From assembly GCF_000621605.1 (NCBI RefSeq), contig NZ_JHXX01000006.1:62001-126000 (forward strand): a DNA stretch of 64,000 nt, read 5' to 3'. A model generated the notes under the pieces. The model had not been told where the DNA came from. It ran no database searches and saw nothing but the letters and a program-made list of their open reading frames with translations. This DNA comes from Butyrivibrio sp. MC2021 (GTDB lineage: Bacteria; Bacillota; Clostridia; Lachnospirales; Lachnospiraceae). Below are positions 17,399 through 25,709 of this stretch, piece by piece. Position numbers and translations under genes: made by a program. How positions within the stretch are numbered: the first letter of the stretch is position 1; each line of letters begins with the position of its first letter.

Positions 17399-19183
17399 TT
17401 ATCTGATAATAAACGTTGTTATGGAGCTTCCCTTTACAAAGGCGGAAAACTTATTCCCATCTATCTTTGTTCCCACAAACTTGGTGACATTGGCCCAGTC
17501 CTCATCTTTGCTGGTGCGGATGGCGGTCACACTGTTGCAGCCCACATCGAACTTGGACAGGTCAAACTCCCAAAGAAGGTCGTCGGAGTTGGTGTTGATG
17601 GCTACGATAACCGCACTGTTGTCCTCTTTGTTAACCGCTGCCACAGTGAAATCACTGGAGCCCACCAGTGTGTAGCCCGGGCGGATGTAACGGGAAAACT
17701 GGCCGTAGGCATAGTATTTTTTGCTGAGAAGGAGCTCCTGCTTGTCGTGGTCAGCGATGGCAATTCCCCAGAAAGGAGTGCCCTCTTCTATTATCTTGTC
17801 CGCTTCCTCTCTCTTGCAGGTGTCCCATTTATTATTGGAATCCACGTGAAGGTCCACTGCGTCCCACATGATCCAGGCGCTGGGAAGCATTCCGTTCAGG
17901 TCCTGTCTGATGGCATCCGCAAAGCCAAGGGCTGCGCTCATTCCGGTGTCTTTTTTGCCGATGGAGAAGGTTCCGTCAACTTCGCTCATCCAGAGGTTCA
18001 CGCCGCCCTCCATGGCTGTGTTCCTGAGCATATCACGCTGGGTTCCCTGATAGCTGTGGGTATCGATCCTGCCCACCACCTCTTTTGCCTCGGGGGTCAG
18101 GTGCTTGTAGGACATGATGGCCGCTTCAATGCTGGTCTCGTCGGAGGCGGAAATGATGCTCTCAAGGCCTTTGCTTTCCAGCTCTTTGCTGAGCTCCACC
18201 AGGATCCTTGACTGGGACTCTCCCTGGGTAAAATGGCAGCCCTCCTGCTTGTCGCTCCACATCTTCCAGTAGCTGGTGGCAGGCTCGTTCATGGGTGCCA
18301 CGCTCTGGAAGTTCATCACGCCCTCTTTTGCCCAGTGCTCCATAACGTCCGCCATGTAGCAGGCAAAGGCTGTGTAGGAATCCTCTCTCAGGTTGTCCAC
18401 GGAAGGGTCCTCCCCTCCTGAGGAGCAGCCTGAAACCGTCATAAAATACGGCGGGGAATTGGAAAAAGCTTCTCCGATGAACTCGTCCCCTGCTGCCTTA
18501 GCCGCAGCGATGAGGATATTCATCTGATTTTTGTCTGCGTCCCAGTCATAGTTCCAGGCGAAACCGCAGTCAAAATCAGCTCTCTCGAAGTTCTCCCTGT
18601 AGTAGTCCCTGCTGTTTTTGCTAAGATCAATCTTGGTCACATCCTTGCAATAGCCCGGAACCACTGAGTCGGAGCGTCTTATATGCTCTTTATGTAAAAA
18701 TGGATTTTCTTCCTTCATGGCAGCGGTAACGTCCTCGTTTGTGACATTGTCTCCGCCACCTATGTTGTAACGACCGATGTTCATGCCAAGGCCGGTGTCT
18801 GCATTGTAAAAAGCCTCTGCTGTGGCCTCAGTCAGAGCCTCGCTGTAGCCGCATCTGTTGGCCCACCAGCAAAGGGATGTGCCCCAGCCCTGAAACTCGC
18901 CGTAGCCGTCGCCGTTGGTATCATTAAAGGTCTGGATCTTGCTTGTATCAAGCTTTATGGTTCTTGTTATCTCCATATCATCAACCCCTTTCTGCTCCTG
19001 CGCTTCCTGTGCCGTCTCGGTGTCCGATAGGGCCGGGTCAGAGTCGGCGTCTGCGCCGTCCTCATCTCCCGACTGAGATACCTCTACATTATCACCCAGT
19101 GAGCTTCCGCAGCTGGCCACGGTTCCGCCCACCATAAGGACAACCAGTATGATTGCCATGATTCTTTTTGTCTGTCTTTTCAT
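17399..19183 (-). CDS. Glycoside hydrolase family 30-like lipoprotein (endo-galactanase-like)
   Basis: The product is 594 residues. A lipobox (VASC, Cys25) indicates a lipoprotein. An acidic linker leads to a (beta/alpha)8 domain starting near residue 97 (QGWGTSLCWWANR). Expected catalytic residues are present: acid/base Glu300 in APMNEP and nucleophile Glu401 in WMSEVDG. A small beta domain closes the protein. The motifs resemble GH30 endo-beta-1,6-galactanases, so a plant arabinogalactan side chain is a plausible substrate; the subfamily is not certain. ATG 19183 follows AGAGG at 8 nt. It has its own unit, with only the YczE-like relic downstream. Confidence 0.8.
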   Translation of the reverse strand: MKRQTKRIMAIILVVLMVGGTVASCGSSLGDNVEVSQSGDEDGADADSDPALSDTETAQEAQEQKGVDDMEITRTIKLDTSKIQTFNDTNGDGYGEFQGWGTSLCWWANRCGYSEALTEATAEAFYNADTGLGMNIGRYNIGGGDNVTNEDVTAAMKEENPFLHKEHIRRSDSVVPGYCKDVTKIDLSKNSRDYYRENFERADFDCGFAWNYDWDADKNQMNILIAAAKAAGDEFIGEAFSNSPPYFMTVSGCSSGGEDPSVDNLREDSYTAFACYMADVMEHWAKEGVMNFQSVAPMNEPATSYWKMWSDKQEGCHFTQGESQSRILVELSKELESKGLESIISASDETSIEAAIMSYKHLTPEAKEVVGRIDTHSYQGTQRDMLRNTAMEGGVNLWMSEVDGTFSIGKKDTGMSAALGFADAIRQDLNGMLPSAWIMWDAVDLHVDSNNKWDTCKREEADKIIEEGTPFWGIAIADHDKQELLLSKKYYAYGQFSRYIRPGYTLVGSSDFTVAAVNKEDNSAVIVAINTNSDDLLWEFDLSKFDVGCNSVTAIRTSKDEDWANVTKFVGTKIDGNKFSAFVKGSSITTFIIR

Positions 19184-19231
19184 AAATATAACCTCTTATA
19201 AAACATAATATAATACAAGACTAACTATTAA

Positions 19232-19274
19232 ACAAAAAAGCCTGCCCCGTTACAAAACAACGGGAGACAGGCTT
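19232..19274 (-). terminator. Terminator of the four-TM protein gene
   Basis: On the minus strand AAGCCTG(TCT)CCCGTT pairs with AACGGGGCAGGCTT and is followed by T-rich sequence. It starts 13 nt after the stop at 19288. Confidence 0.85.
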
Positions 19275-19287
19275 ATATTTATAGCAA

Positions 19288-19806
19288 TTAAGCTGCTCTT
19301 CCGGACTTGTCTAACACTTCATTGATGTGCTTTCTCTCAGCGAGCTTGCGTCTGATATAAGGCACTGCTCCGAGAGCTGTGAATAAATAAAGAAGTGCAA
19401 GTTCTCCGAAGAACTCACCCATAGCATCAGCATAGCTGAGTAATGGGAACAGTTTAAAGAATACATCAAAGAATCCTACATCACCAATGCCGCTGCAGAT
19501 AGCAATTGTGCAATCAACCATTGCTGCAACAAATACCATTGCGATCATGATGACTGTGCAGATAACGATGCCCTTGGTTGTAAGCTTTTTGCCAAGCTTC
19601 TCATAGCCAAAGAAAGTTGCAAGAGCCATAACCACGCCACCGATAGCTGCTACATAGCCCAGCTGTCCGATGAGGACGATGGCTGCAACGCCAACCAGTG
19701 AGCCAAGGATCGCACCTACGATTCCTAATCCGGTGTTCTCCTGAACTGCCTCTGCCTCAAGAATCTTCTCTGTTTCTGTCTGCTGTAAATTCTCTTCGTT
19801 TGCCAT
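19288..19806 (-). CDS. Unrecognised four-TM membrane protein
   Basis: The product is 172 residues. A soluble, Glu-rich N-terminus of about 25 residues is followed by four hydrophobic segments (about 27-47, 49-68, 79-99 and 125-150) and a basic C-terminus (RRKLAERKH). I do not recognise a family. ATG 19806 follows AAGGAG at 9 nt. It has its own terminator and seems to be a single-gene unit. Confidence 0.75.
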   Translation of the reverse strand: MANEENLQQTETEKILEAEAVQENTGLGIVGAILGSLVGVAAIVLIGQLGYVAAIGGVVMALATFFGYEKLGKKLTTKGIVICTVIMIAMVFVAAMVDCTIAICSGIGDVGFFDVFFKLFPLLSYADAMGEFFGELALLYLFTALGAVPYIRRKLAERKHINEVLDKSGRAA

Positions 19807-19920
19807 TTAGTAATTCTCCTTCCAACACAATACTTTTTTCAAAAAAATGGCGATAAGCCAAGAATAATCCTAGCATATCGCCACCTTCACTTCAACAAAT
19901 CCGCGAATTGTTCACAAATT

Positions 19921-20793
19921 CTACTTATTTTCTTTCCTGTGTTCAGCCTTCATGTCGTACATACGCCTGTCAGCCATTTCGATCATATCGGAGAGATAAC
20001 CGGTCTCGGAAAAGCAGGAATGACCGATGCTGGCCTTCACCTGAATACTTATTCCGTCTATGTTTCTGGGTATCACCACGGCCTTCATAAGCTTTTTTTC
20101 CAAAGTATCTATATCCTCCATATCCTTGTACTGATGGAGGATTACAAATTCATCGCCACCGTAACGGAACAGCACGCTGTTATCCGATGCAGCCTGGGTA
20201 AGGGCTTTGCTGACGGAGCGAAGAATGAGATTGCCGTATTCGTGGCCATGCCTGTCATTTATATTTTTGAAGTTGTCAAAATCCAGCATATACAGCACAA
20301 AATCAGTGCCTTCCTTGTAATACTGCTGCTCATACTGAGATGCGATCTCTGTGTAGGCCCTGCGGTTCAAAAGTCCTGTGAGTTCATCGGTCTGGGACAG
20401 CACAGCCAGGCGGTCCCTCTCTGCCATAGTCTCGGTGACATCCACAAAATATCCCATGAGACCCACGGTCTTGCCGTCCATGATAAGGGGATGCTTGGTT
20501 GCCTGGATCTGTCGGACCTTTCCCTTGACGATACACTGTCCGGGAACTTTGTAGGAGACCTCGTTGTTATGGATCACTCTGAGTTCCTCTGCCCTGAAGG
20601 GAGCCGGGTCTATATGCCAGCCCATATCTTCGTCTGTTTTTCCAATCAGATTCTCCACTGACTCCAGGCCATAGTAATCCAAAAACATCTGGTTCGCACC
20701 AAGAAAACGCCGTTCTGTATCTTTCCAGAAAATCCCGGCGGGGCTTAGTCTAAGCAGGTTTTCTAATACTACTGAAATAGGAATATTGTCCAT
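19921..20793 (-). CDS. PAS-GGDEF diguanylate cyclase
   Basis: The product is 290 residues. A PAS domain (about 1-120; typical LSPAGIFWKD ... FLDYYGLE) is followed by a GGDEF domain with an intact GGDEF motif (212-216), so it should make cyclic di-GMP from two GTP. No RxxD inhibitory site stands at the usual place before GGDEF. No membrane segment is seen, so it is cytosolic. ATG 20793 is preferred over an upstream in-frame start because AAGGA lies 7 nt before it. The PAS ligand is unknown. Confidence 0.9.
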   Translation of the reverse strand: MDNIPISVVLENLLRLSPAGIFWKDTERRFLGANQMFLDYYGLESVENLIGKTDEDMGWHIDPAPFRAEELRVIHNNEVSYKVPGQCIVKGKVRQIQATKHPLIMDGKTVGLMGYFVDVTETMAERDRLAVLSQTDELTGLLNRRAYTEIASQYEQQYYKEGTDFVLYMLDFDNFKNINDRHGHEYGNLILRSVSKALTQAASDNSVLFRYGGDEFVILHQYKDMEDIDTLEKKLMKAVVIPRNIDGISIQVKASIGHSCFSETGYLSDMIEMADRRMYDMKAEHRKENK

Positions 20794-20882
20794 GATAACA
20801 TCCTTGTAAATCCGACAAAAAAGAATCAAAATTATGAAAAGGTGTCAATTTATATTATACCAAGATATATATAATAAATATA

Positions 20883-20912
20883 TTAAAATTCGATAATCTT
20901 TTATGATACAAT
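20883..20912 (+). promoter_or_regulatory. Likely sigma-A promoter of the aldo/keto reductase gene
   Basis: TTAAAA at 20883-20888, an 18-bp spacer and TACAAT at 20907-20912 with an extended TG. The -10 is good and the -35 is weak. Confidence 0.55.
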
Positions 20913-20955
20913 ATAAGAACCAGTTGAATAGATATTCATGTTCGGAGGGCAAGCG

Positions 20956-22080
20956 ATGGACAGATCATTTCCAGAAATTAAAACATTCTTTGGCTTTGGA
21001 TGTATGAGACTTCCTATGATCGGCTCGGAGGTAGATATCGAGCAGTTCAAGGAGATGACCGACTATTTCATTAACAACGGATTTAACTATTTTGACACAG
21101 CTCACGGCTATATTGACGGCAAGTCGGAGAAGGCTATCAAGGTGGCGCTGACAGACAGATATCCCAGAGATAAGTATCTTCTGACAGACAAGCTCACGGA
21201 GCCCTATTTCCACAGCCAGGAGGAGATCCGCCCCTTCTTCCAGAGTCAGCTGGAGGCCTGCGGTGTGGAGTACTTCGATTTTTATCTGATGCACGCACAG
21301 AATGCTGTGAACTTTGAGCACTTCAAAAAATGCAAGGCCTATGAGACAGCTTTTGAACTGAAGAAGGAAGGAAAAATAAGACATGTGGGCCTGTCCTTCC
21401 ACGACAAGGCTGAGGTTCTTGATAACATTCTTACAACTTATCCTGAGATTGAGGTCGTTCAGATCCAGTTCAACTATGTGGATTATGATGATCCTTCTGT
21501 TCAGAGTAAAAAGGTTTATGACGTCTGCAGAAAGCACGGCAAGCCCATCATCGTTATGGAGCCTGTTAAGGGCGGAAGCCTTGTGAAACTCCCTGATGCA
21601 GCAGCAAAAGTATACGAGGAGCTTGGGGACGGTCTTTCCAATGCCAGCTATGCTATCCGCTTTGCGGCACACCAGGAGGGCATCAGAATTGTTCTTTCGG
21701 GAATGAGCGACATGGCTCAGATGAAGGACAATGTTTCCTTCATGAAGGATTTCAAGCCTCTGTCTGAAGCAGAGCTTGGAGCTATTGCGAAGGTTACAGC
21801 TATCTACAAGGGTCTTGATATGATCCCATGTACAGCCTGCCACTACTGCGTGGAGGAGAATCACTGTCCTATGGACATCAAGATTCCTGAGCTGTTTGCA
21901 TGTCTGAATACCAAGAAGGTATTCAACGACTGGAACCAGAACATGTACTACGGCAATTTAACAGCCACCAGTGGCAAGGCCAGCGCCTGCATCGAATGCG
22001 GCGGCTGCGAAGCTGTCTGCCCGCAGCACCTGGAGATTCGCGCACTGCTTAAGGATGTAGCAGCCGAGTTTGAGAAGTAA
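20956..22080 (+). CDS. Aldo/keto reductase with C-terminal iron-sulfur domain
   Basis: The product is 374 residues. The N-terminal 280 residues form an aldo/keto reductase barrel (GFGCMRLPM; catalytic-type Asp/Tyr in FDTAHGY; RHVGLSFHD). The C-terminal 90 residues carry Cys clusters, CTACHYC with a further Cys and CIECGGCEAVCP, typical for the ferredoxin-like extension of this subfamily. Such enzymes are predicted NAD(P)H- or ferredoxin-linked oxidoreductases; the substrate is unknown. ATG 20956 is chosen because CGGAGGG lies 6 nt before it; the in-frame ATG 18 nt earlier lies before that site. It is a single-gene unit. Confidence 0.88.
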   Translation: MDRSFPEIKTFFGFGCMRLPMIGSEVDIEQFKEMTDYFINNGFNYFDTAHGYIDGKSEKAIKVALTDRYPRDKYLLTDKLTEPYFHSQEEIRPFFQSQLEACGVEYFDFYLMHAQNAVNFEHFKKCKAYETAFELKKEGKIRHVGLSFHDKAEVLDNILTTYPEIEVVQIQFNYVDYDDPSVQSKKVYDVCRKHGKPIIVMEPVKGGSLVKLPDAAAKVYEELGDGLSNASYAIRFAAHQEGIRIVLSGMSDMAQMKDNVSFMKDFKPLSEAELGAIAKVTAIYKGLDMIPCTACHYCVEENHCPMDIKIPELFACLNTKKVFNDWNQNMYYGNLTATSGKASACIECGGCEAVCPQHLEIRALLKDVAAEFEK

Positions 22081-22118
22081 TTTACAGGGCAACCCGAAAG
22101 ACTTTGACAAATGAAATA

Positions 22119-22158
22119 GGAGGGAATCTGGAACAATTCCGGATTCCCTCCCTTTTTT
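22119..22158 (+). terminator. Terminator of the aldo/keto reductase gene, probably bidirectional
   Basis: GGAGGGAATCTGGAA pairs with TTCCGGATTCCCTCC (one mismatch) around CAA and is followed by T6. It lies six bases before the stop of the convergent ABC gene and may serve both. Confidence 0.9.
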
Positions 22159-22163
22159 AATTA

Positions 22164-23810
22164 TTATAGTTCAAGACTGCCGGCACATATGAGCCTGCCT
22201 GACTTTCGATCAAATAAGAGTATGTCATTTCCTGATATATTTATCTTCTCTTCCTGGCCGATTTTGAAAAGAGAATTTCCAAAGATAACTCCTGTAAGGA
22301 GGAACTCGCCAACTCTGAGCTTCAATGTGGATTCCATACCTGTGGGCATCGCGCCGTAAATGGTGGCATCGATCCTGCCGTTTTCATCAAGGTCAATGGC
22401 CTCAGGGCGGATACCGATAACAAAGTCCTCATCGGTGATCACAGGCTCGTCTGCGATACTGTCGTCCTGCTCTTCCACTCTCTGAACGTGGTATTTGAAT
22501 ACCTCGTCTTTGTTACTCTTTTCCACAGCACCCTTCTTGGAAAGACGCTCTTTTTCAGCTTTGGCCTTTTCCTCGATGCTCTGATCTCTCACATGCCTCC
22601 AGGCATTCATATCCAGGGCATACTCAGGAATAAATCTTACCTTTTTATCCCCTAAGATTGTCAGGGTCAGGTTTCCGTCCGGATCCTGCATTCCCTTGGC
22701 ATCCACAAAGTTCATGGAAGGATTGCCAACGAAATCCGCAACAAAGAGGTTTGAAGGGCGGTTGTAAACTGTCAGAGGCGGCGCATACTGCTGAAGCACA
22801 CCGTTGCTGACAAGGCAGATCTTGGTGGCCAGAGTCATGGCTTCCATCTGATCGTGGGTTACATATACGAAGGTGGAACCGGTCTCCACATGAAGTCTCT
22901 GGAGCTCGTATCTCATCTCAAGACGAAGCTTGGCATCCAGGTTTGAAAGGGGCTCATCCATGAAAAGAACCTGTGGCTCCGGAGCCAGTGTTCTTGCGAT
23001 TGCAACTCTCTGCTGCTGTCCGCCGGAGAGCTCTGCGGGATATCTGTCCATGAACATTCCGATCTTAACGATACGGGAGCAGGCCCTTACCCTTGAGTCG
23101 ATCTCCTCCTTGGTGAGCTTTCTGTTTTCCAGAATAGCCATTCCGTCTTTTGTTACTTCATATTTGTCGTTTAAGCCTTTTCCCTCAGCTTCGTATTTCT
23201 TCTTTATCTCAGAGAGCTTATTCTCATACTCGGAGAGCTTGGTCTTGGCTGCGGCCTGAGGATCTGATGATGTGTGGATTCCAAGGCCAAAGAGCTCTTT
23301 TGCTGTAAAGATAGAAAGGCTGTAGTTGTCGATGAGCTTAACATAAGCCTTGTTCTCATCCAGCTTGCCGTTCTTGTCGCGGCACTCCTCGATGACCTCT
23401 TTTACCTTGTGACCGTTCTGAAGGGCTCTTACCATGTCACCGGCCCTCTTGGCAGCCACGTCCAGAACAGGCATCTCCTCGTGGATGTTCTTTAAACCAA
23501 AAGAGATGTTCTCATAAACTGTCATGTTGGGCCACAGGGCGTAGTTCTGGAAAAGGAAGCCCACCCTACGCTTGTTGGTAGGCACGTTGATACCTGCGTT
23601 TGAATCAAAAACAACCTTGTCGCCGATGGTGATGCGGCCCTCGGTGGGGGTCTCAAGACCTGCGATCATTCGAAGAATGGTGGTCTTTCCGCAGCCTGAC
23701 GGTCCAAGAAGTGTGATAAAAGAATTGTCGGGAATATTGAGGCTCACATTATCAACGCCAAAAAATTTTCCCCAACGCTTTGTGATATTTTCCAAAATGA
23801 TTTCCGGCAT
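22164..23810 (-). CDS. ABC transporter ATP-binding protein with a long helical-domain insertion
   Basis: The product is 548 residues of the PotA/FbpC type. Walker A is at 36-44 (GPSGCGKTT), the Q-loop Gln at 88, the signature LSGGQQQ at 261-267 and Walker B at 281-286 (VLFMDE). A C-terminal regulatory TOBE-like part follows. The Q-loop and signature are about 173 residues apart, where about 50 is usual, so about 120 charged residues are inserted in the helical domain. A second charged insert lies near 415-455. It powers import through the permease encoded just upstream (2 nt gap). ATG 23810 follows GGAGGA, which overlaps the permease stop. Confidence 0.9.
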   Translation of the reverse strand: MPEIILENITKRWGKFFGVDNVSLNIPDNSFITLLGPSGCGKTTILRMIAGLETPTEGRITIGDKVVFDSNAGINVPTNKRRVGFLFQNYALWPNMTVYENISFGLKNIHEEMPVLDVAAKRAGDMVRALQNGHKVKEVIEECRDKNGKLDENKAYVKLIDNYSLSIFTAKELFGLGIHTSSDPQAAAKTKLSEYENKLSEIKKKYEAEGKGLNDKYEVTKDGMAILENRKLTKEEIDSRVRACSRIVKIGMFMDRYPAELSGGQQQRVAIARTLAPEPQVLFMDEPLSNLDAKLRLEMRYELQRLHVETGSTFVYVTHDQMEAMTLATKICLVSNGVLQQYAPPLTVYNRPSNLFVADFVGNPSMNFVDAKGMQDPDGNLTLTILGDKKVRFIPEYALDMNAWRHVRDQSIEEKAKAEKERLSKKGAVEKSNKDEVFKYHVQRVEEQDDSIADEPVITDEDFVIGIRPEAIDLDENGRIDATIYGAMPTGMESTLKLRVGEFLLTGVIFGNSLFKIGQEEKINISGNDILLFDRKSGRLICAGSLEL

Positions 23811-23812
23811 TA

Positions 23813-25639
23813 TTATTTTCCTCCGATTCCACTGTCAAGGCTTGCGCCAGTCAGCTTGTTTACCAGTGTGTTAAATACTAAGATCGTAACGATGAGGATC
23901 AGGTTGATGGCACTTGAGAATGCATACAATCCCATCTCATCGAAGTAGTCCAGGGTCGTTGAAAGGATGAAGCCCTGGGTGCAGAGAAGCAGGAACAGTG
24001 AAAGTTCACGAAGGCAGGTCATGAACGGAAGCAGATATCCGCTGATGATGGATGACTTCTGAATGGGAATGATGATCCTGGTCATTCTCTTTATCCATGA
24101 GGTATTCATGATCACTGCTGCTTCCTCCAGCTCGTTACTGATCTGGAGCATGGAATTTAAGGAGCTCCTGGAAGCAAAAGGTATGTATTTTACAACACCT
24201 GCAATGATCAGAAGTGTGTATGTGTTAAACAGATTGATATGCTCGTTGGAGAACAGGATAAAGAACGCTGCTCCCACGGCGATGGAAGGCATAAGGTAAG
24301 GCAGGAATGCCACGTTGTTTACGTAGTTTGCCCACTTGTTCCTTCTCTTTTTTGCCACGGCGTAGCCGATGAGAGTTCCGATGGTACCTGCTATCAGGGC
24401 ACACACAACTGCCAGGAAAAGAGTTCCGAAGAAGGCGTGCCAAATGGTCTTGTTGTAGAGGATACCGGGCTGGCCGTACATTCCGTTTTCTGTGATATTT
24501 TCGTTGGTTACCCACCACTTGCTGGTCAGGTGTGCCAGGTTGCCGGAGTACAGGAAGCTGTAGTCACCGGGGTTAGGCAGAAAGGTCTCCAGTGCGAAAA
24601 GAAGGATGGGCCAGATGCTGGTAAAGAAAGTGATCACGATGAAAATGATTCCAACGATCCATTTTCCTGCTTTTCCGAGGGAGAGCTTGGTGAGCTGACC
24701 GGATTTACCCGTTACTGTGGTGTAGTTCTTGCGGCTCTTAAGTGAGAGCTGGTTCATTCCCAGGATAAGGACGCCGAAGATCATCATGATGATGGCCAGG
24801 ATACTGGCTTCGCCGGTGTACTTACTGTTCATGGAAATGTACTTGGTTGAAAGTGTTGTAAGATTCAGGTAATGAGGTACGGGGTAGCTTCCCATGGCGC
24901 TTCCGAACACCAGAAGAATGGTGGAAAGGATAGCGGGCTTGATCATAGGGAGCGTAACCTTAAACATGATCTTCCACTTGGGAGTATCCAGGATTGTTGC
25001 GGCTTCCTCCAGGTTGGCATCCATGTTTTTGAAGATGCCTCCTATAAGGATATAGGCAAAAGGCGCATAGTGAAGGCCAAGAACCATGGCACTGGGGAAC
25101 ACGCCCTGACACCACCAATGGGGGAAGTACACATGGAAAATGGCGGCCAGAAGACCGTCCGATGTACCGGTTATCTTATTTGAATAAAACATGTGCTGCC
25201 ATACAACAGCCAGAGTCCACTGGGGCATGATGTATGGGAAAATAAAGATTGAGCTTAAGTACTTCTTGAACTTCATATCGGTTCTTGTTACAAGGAAAGC
25301 GAAAAGGCCTCCGAAAAGAATTGATATGAAGCAGGTAAGCACTGAAAGGATCACTGTGTTTAACAGCGGATTCCACAGATTGGTCTTTGCCAGCTTACTG
25401 GTAAAAAGGTCTGTGTAGTTGACGATGGTGTATCCGGTGGCCCTCTTGGTCAGGTGCTGATCAATGGTTCCCGGATGGATCGCGAAGGTATCTTTTACTA
25501 TTGCGACGATAGGTGCGACGGTACTGAAGGTTAACACAATTCCAAACAGAAGCAATATTATATTCTGGGGTTGTGAAAACCATGTCTTAACCTTATTCCT
25601 GAAAATCGCTCCTTTGTCCGGTTTTGCGACTTGCTGCAT
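23813..25639 (-). CDS. ABC transporter permease, two fused membrane domains
   Basis: The product is 608 residues with about 12 membrane segments in two homologous halves. Each half has an EAA loop that contacts the ATPase (LEEAATILDTPKWK near 205 and LEEAAVIMNTSWIKR near 505). The layout is that of FbpB/AfuB-type iron or small-anion importers. It works with the ATPase (22164-23810) and the binding protein (25710-27140). ATG 25639 follows AAGGGGA. Confidence 0.88.
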   Translation of the reverse strand: MQQVAKPDKGAIFRNKVKTWFSQPQNIILLLFGIVLTFSTVAPIVAIVKDTFAIHPGTIDQHLTKRATGYTIVNYTDLFTSKLAKTNLWNPLLNTVILSVLTCFISILFGGLFAFLVTRTDMKFKKYLSSIFIFPYIMPQWTLAVVWQHMFYSNKITGTSDGLLAAIFHVYFPHWWCQGVFPSAMVLGLHYAPFAYILIGGIFKNMDANLEEAATILDTPKWKIMFKVTLPMIKPAILSTILLVFGSAMGSYPVPHYLNLTTLSTKYISMNSKYTGEASILAIIMMIFGVLILGMNQLSLKSRKNYTTVTGKSGQLTKLSLGKAGKWIVGIIFIVITFFTSIWPILLFALETFLPNPGDYSFLYSGNLAHLTSKWWVTNENITENGMYGQPGILYNKTIWHAFFGTLFLAVVCALIAGTIGTLIGYAVAKKRRNKWANYVNNVAFLPYLMPSIAVGAAFFILFSNEHINLFNTYTLLIIAGVVKYIPFASRSSLNSMLQISNELEEAAVIMNTSWIKRMTRIIIPIQKSSIISGYLLPFMTCLRELSLFLLLCTQGFILSTTLDYFDEMGLYAFSSAINLILIVTILVFNTLVNKLTGASLDSGIGGK

Positions 25640-25663
25640 GCTCTTCCCCTTTTCTCATTATAT

Positions 25664-25687
25664 GGGGCCTGTCCGAGGACAGACCCC
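25664..25687 (-). promoter_or_regulatory. Intercistronic hairpin between binding-protein and permease genes
   Basis: GGGGTCTGTCC and GGACAGGCCCC pair around a two-base loop. No T-run follows, so it is not a good terminator. Such hairpins often stabilise the upstream mRNA, so that the binding protein is made in excess over the permease. Confidence 0.6.
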
Positions 25688-25709
25688 ACCGTTAGTTATC
25701 TGATATTAA

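Noticed and set aside
20965-21864. A 299-codon open frame on the minus strand
   Set aside because: It is antisense to the clear aldo/keto reductase gene and encodes no known motif.
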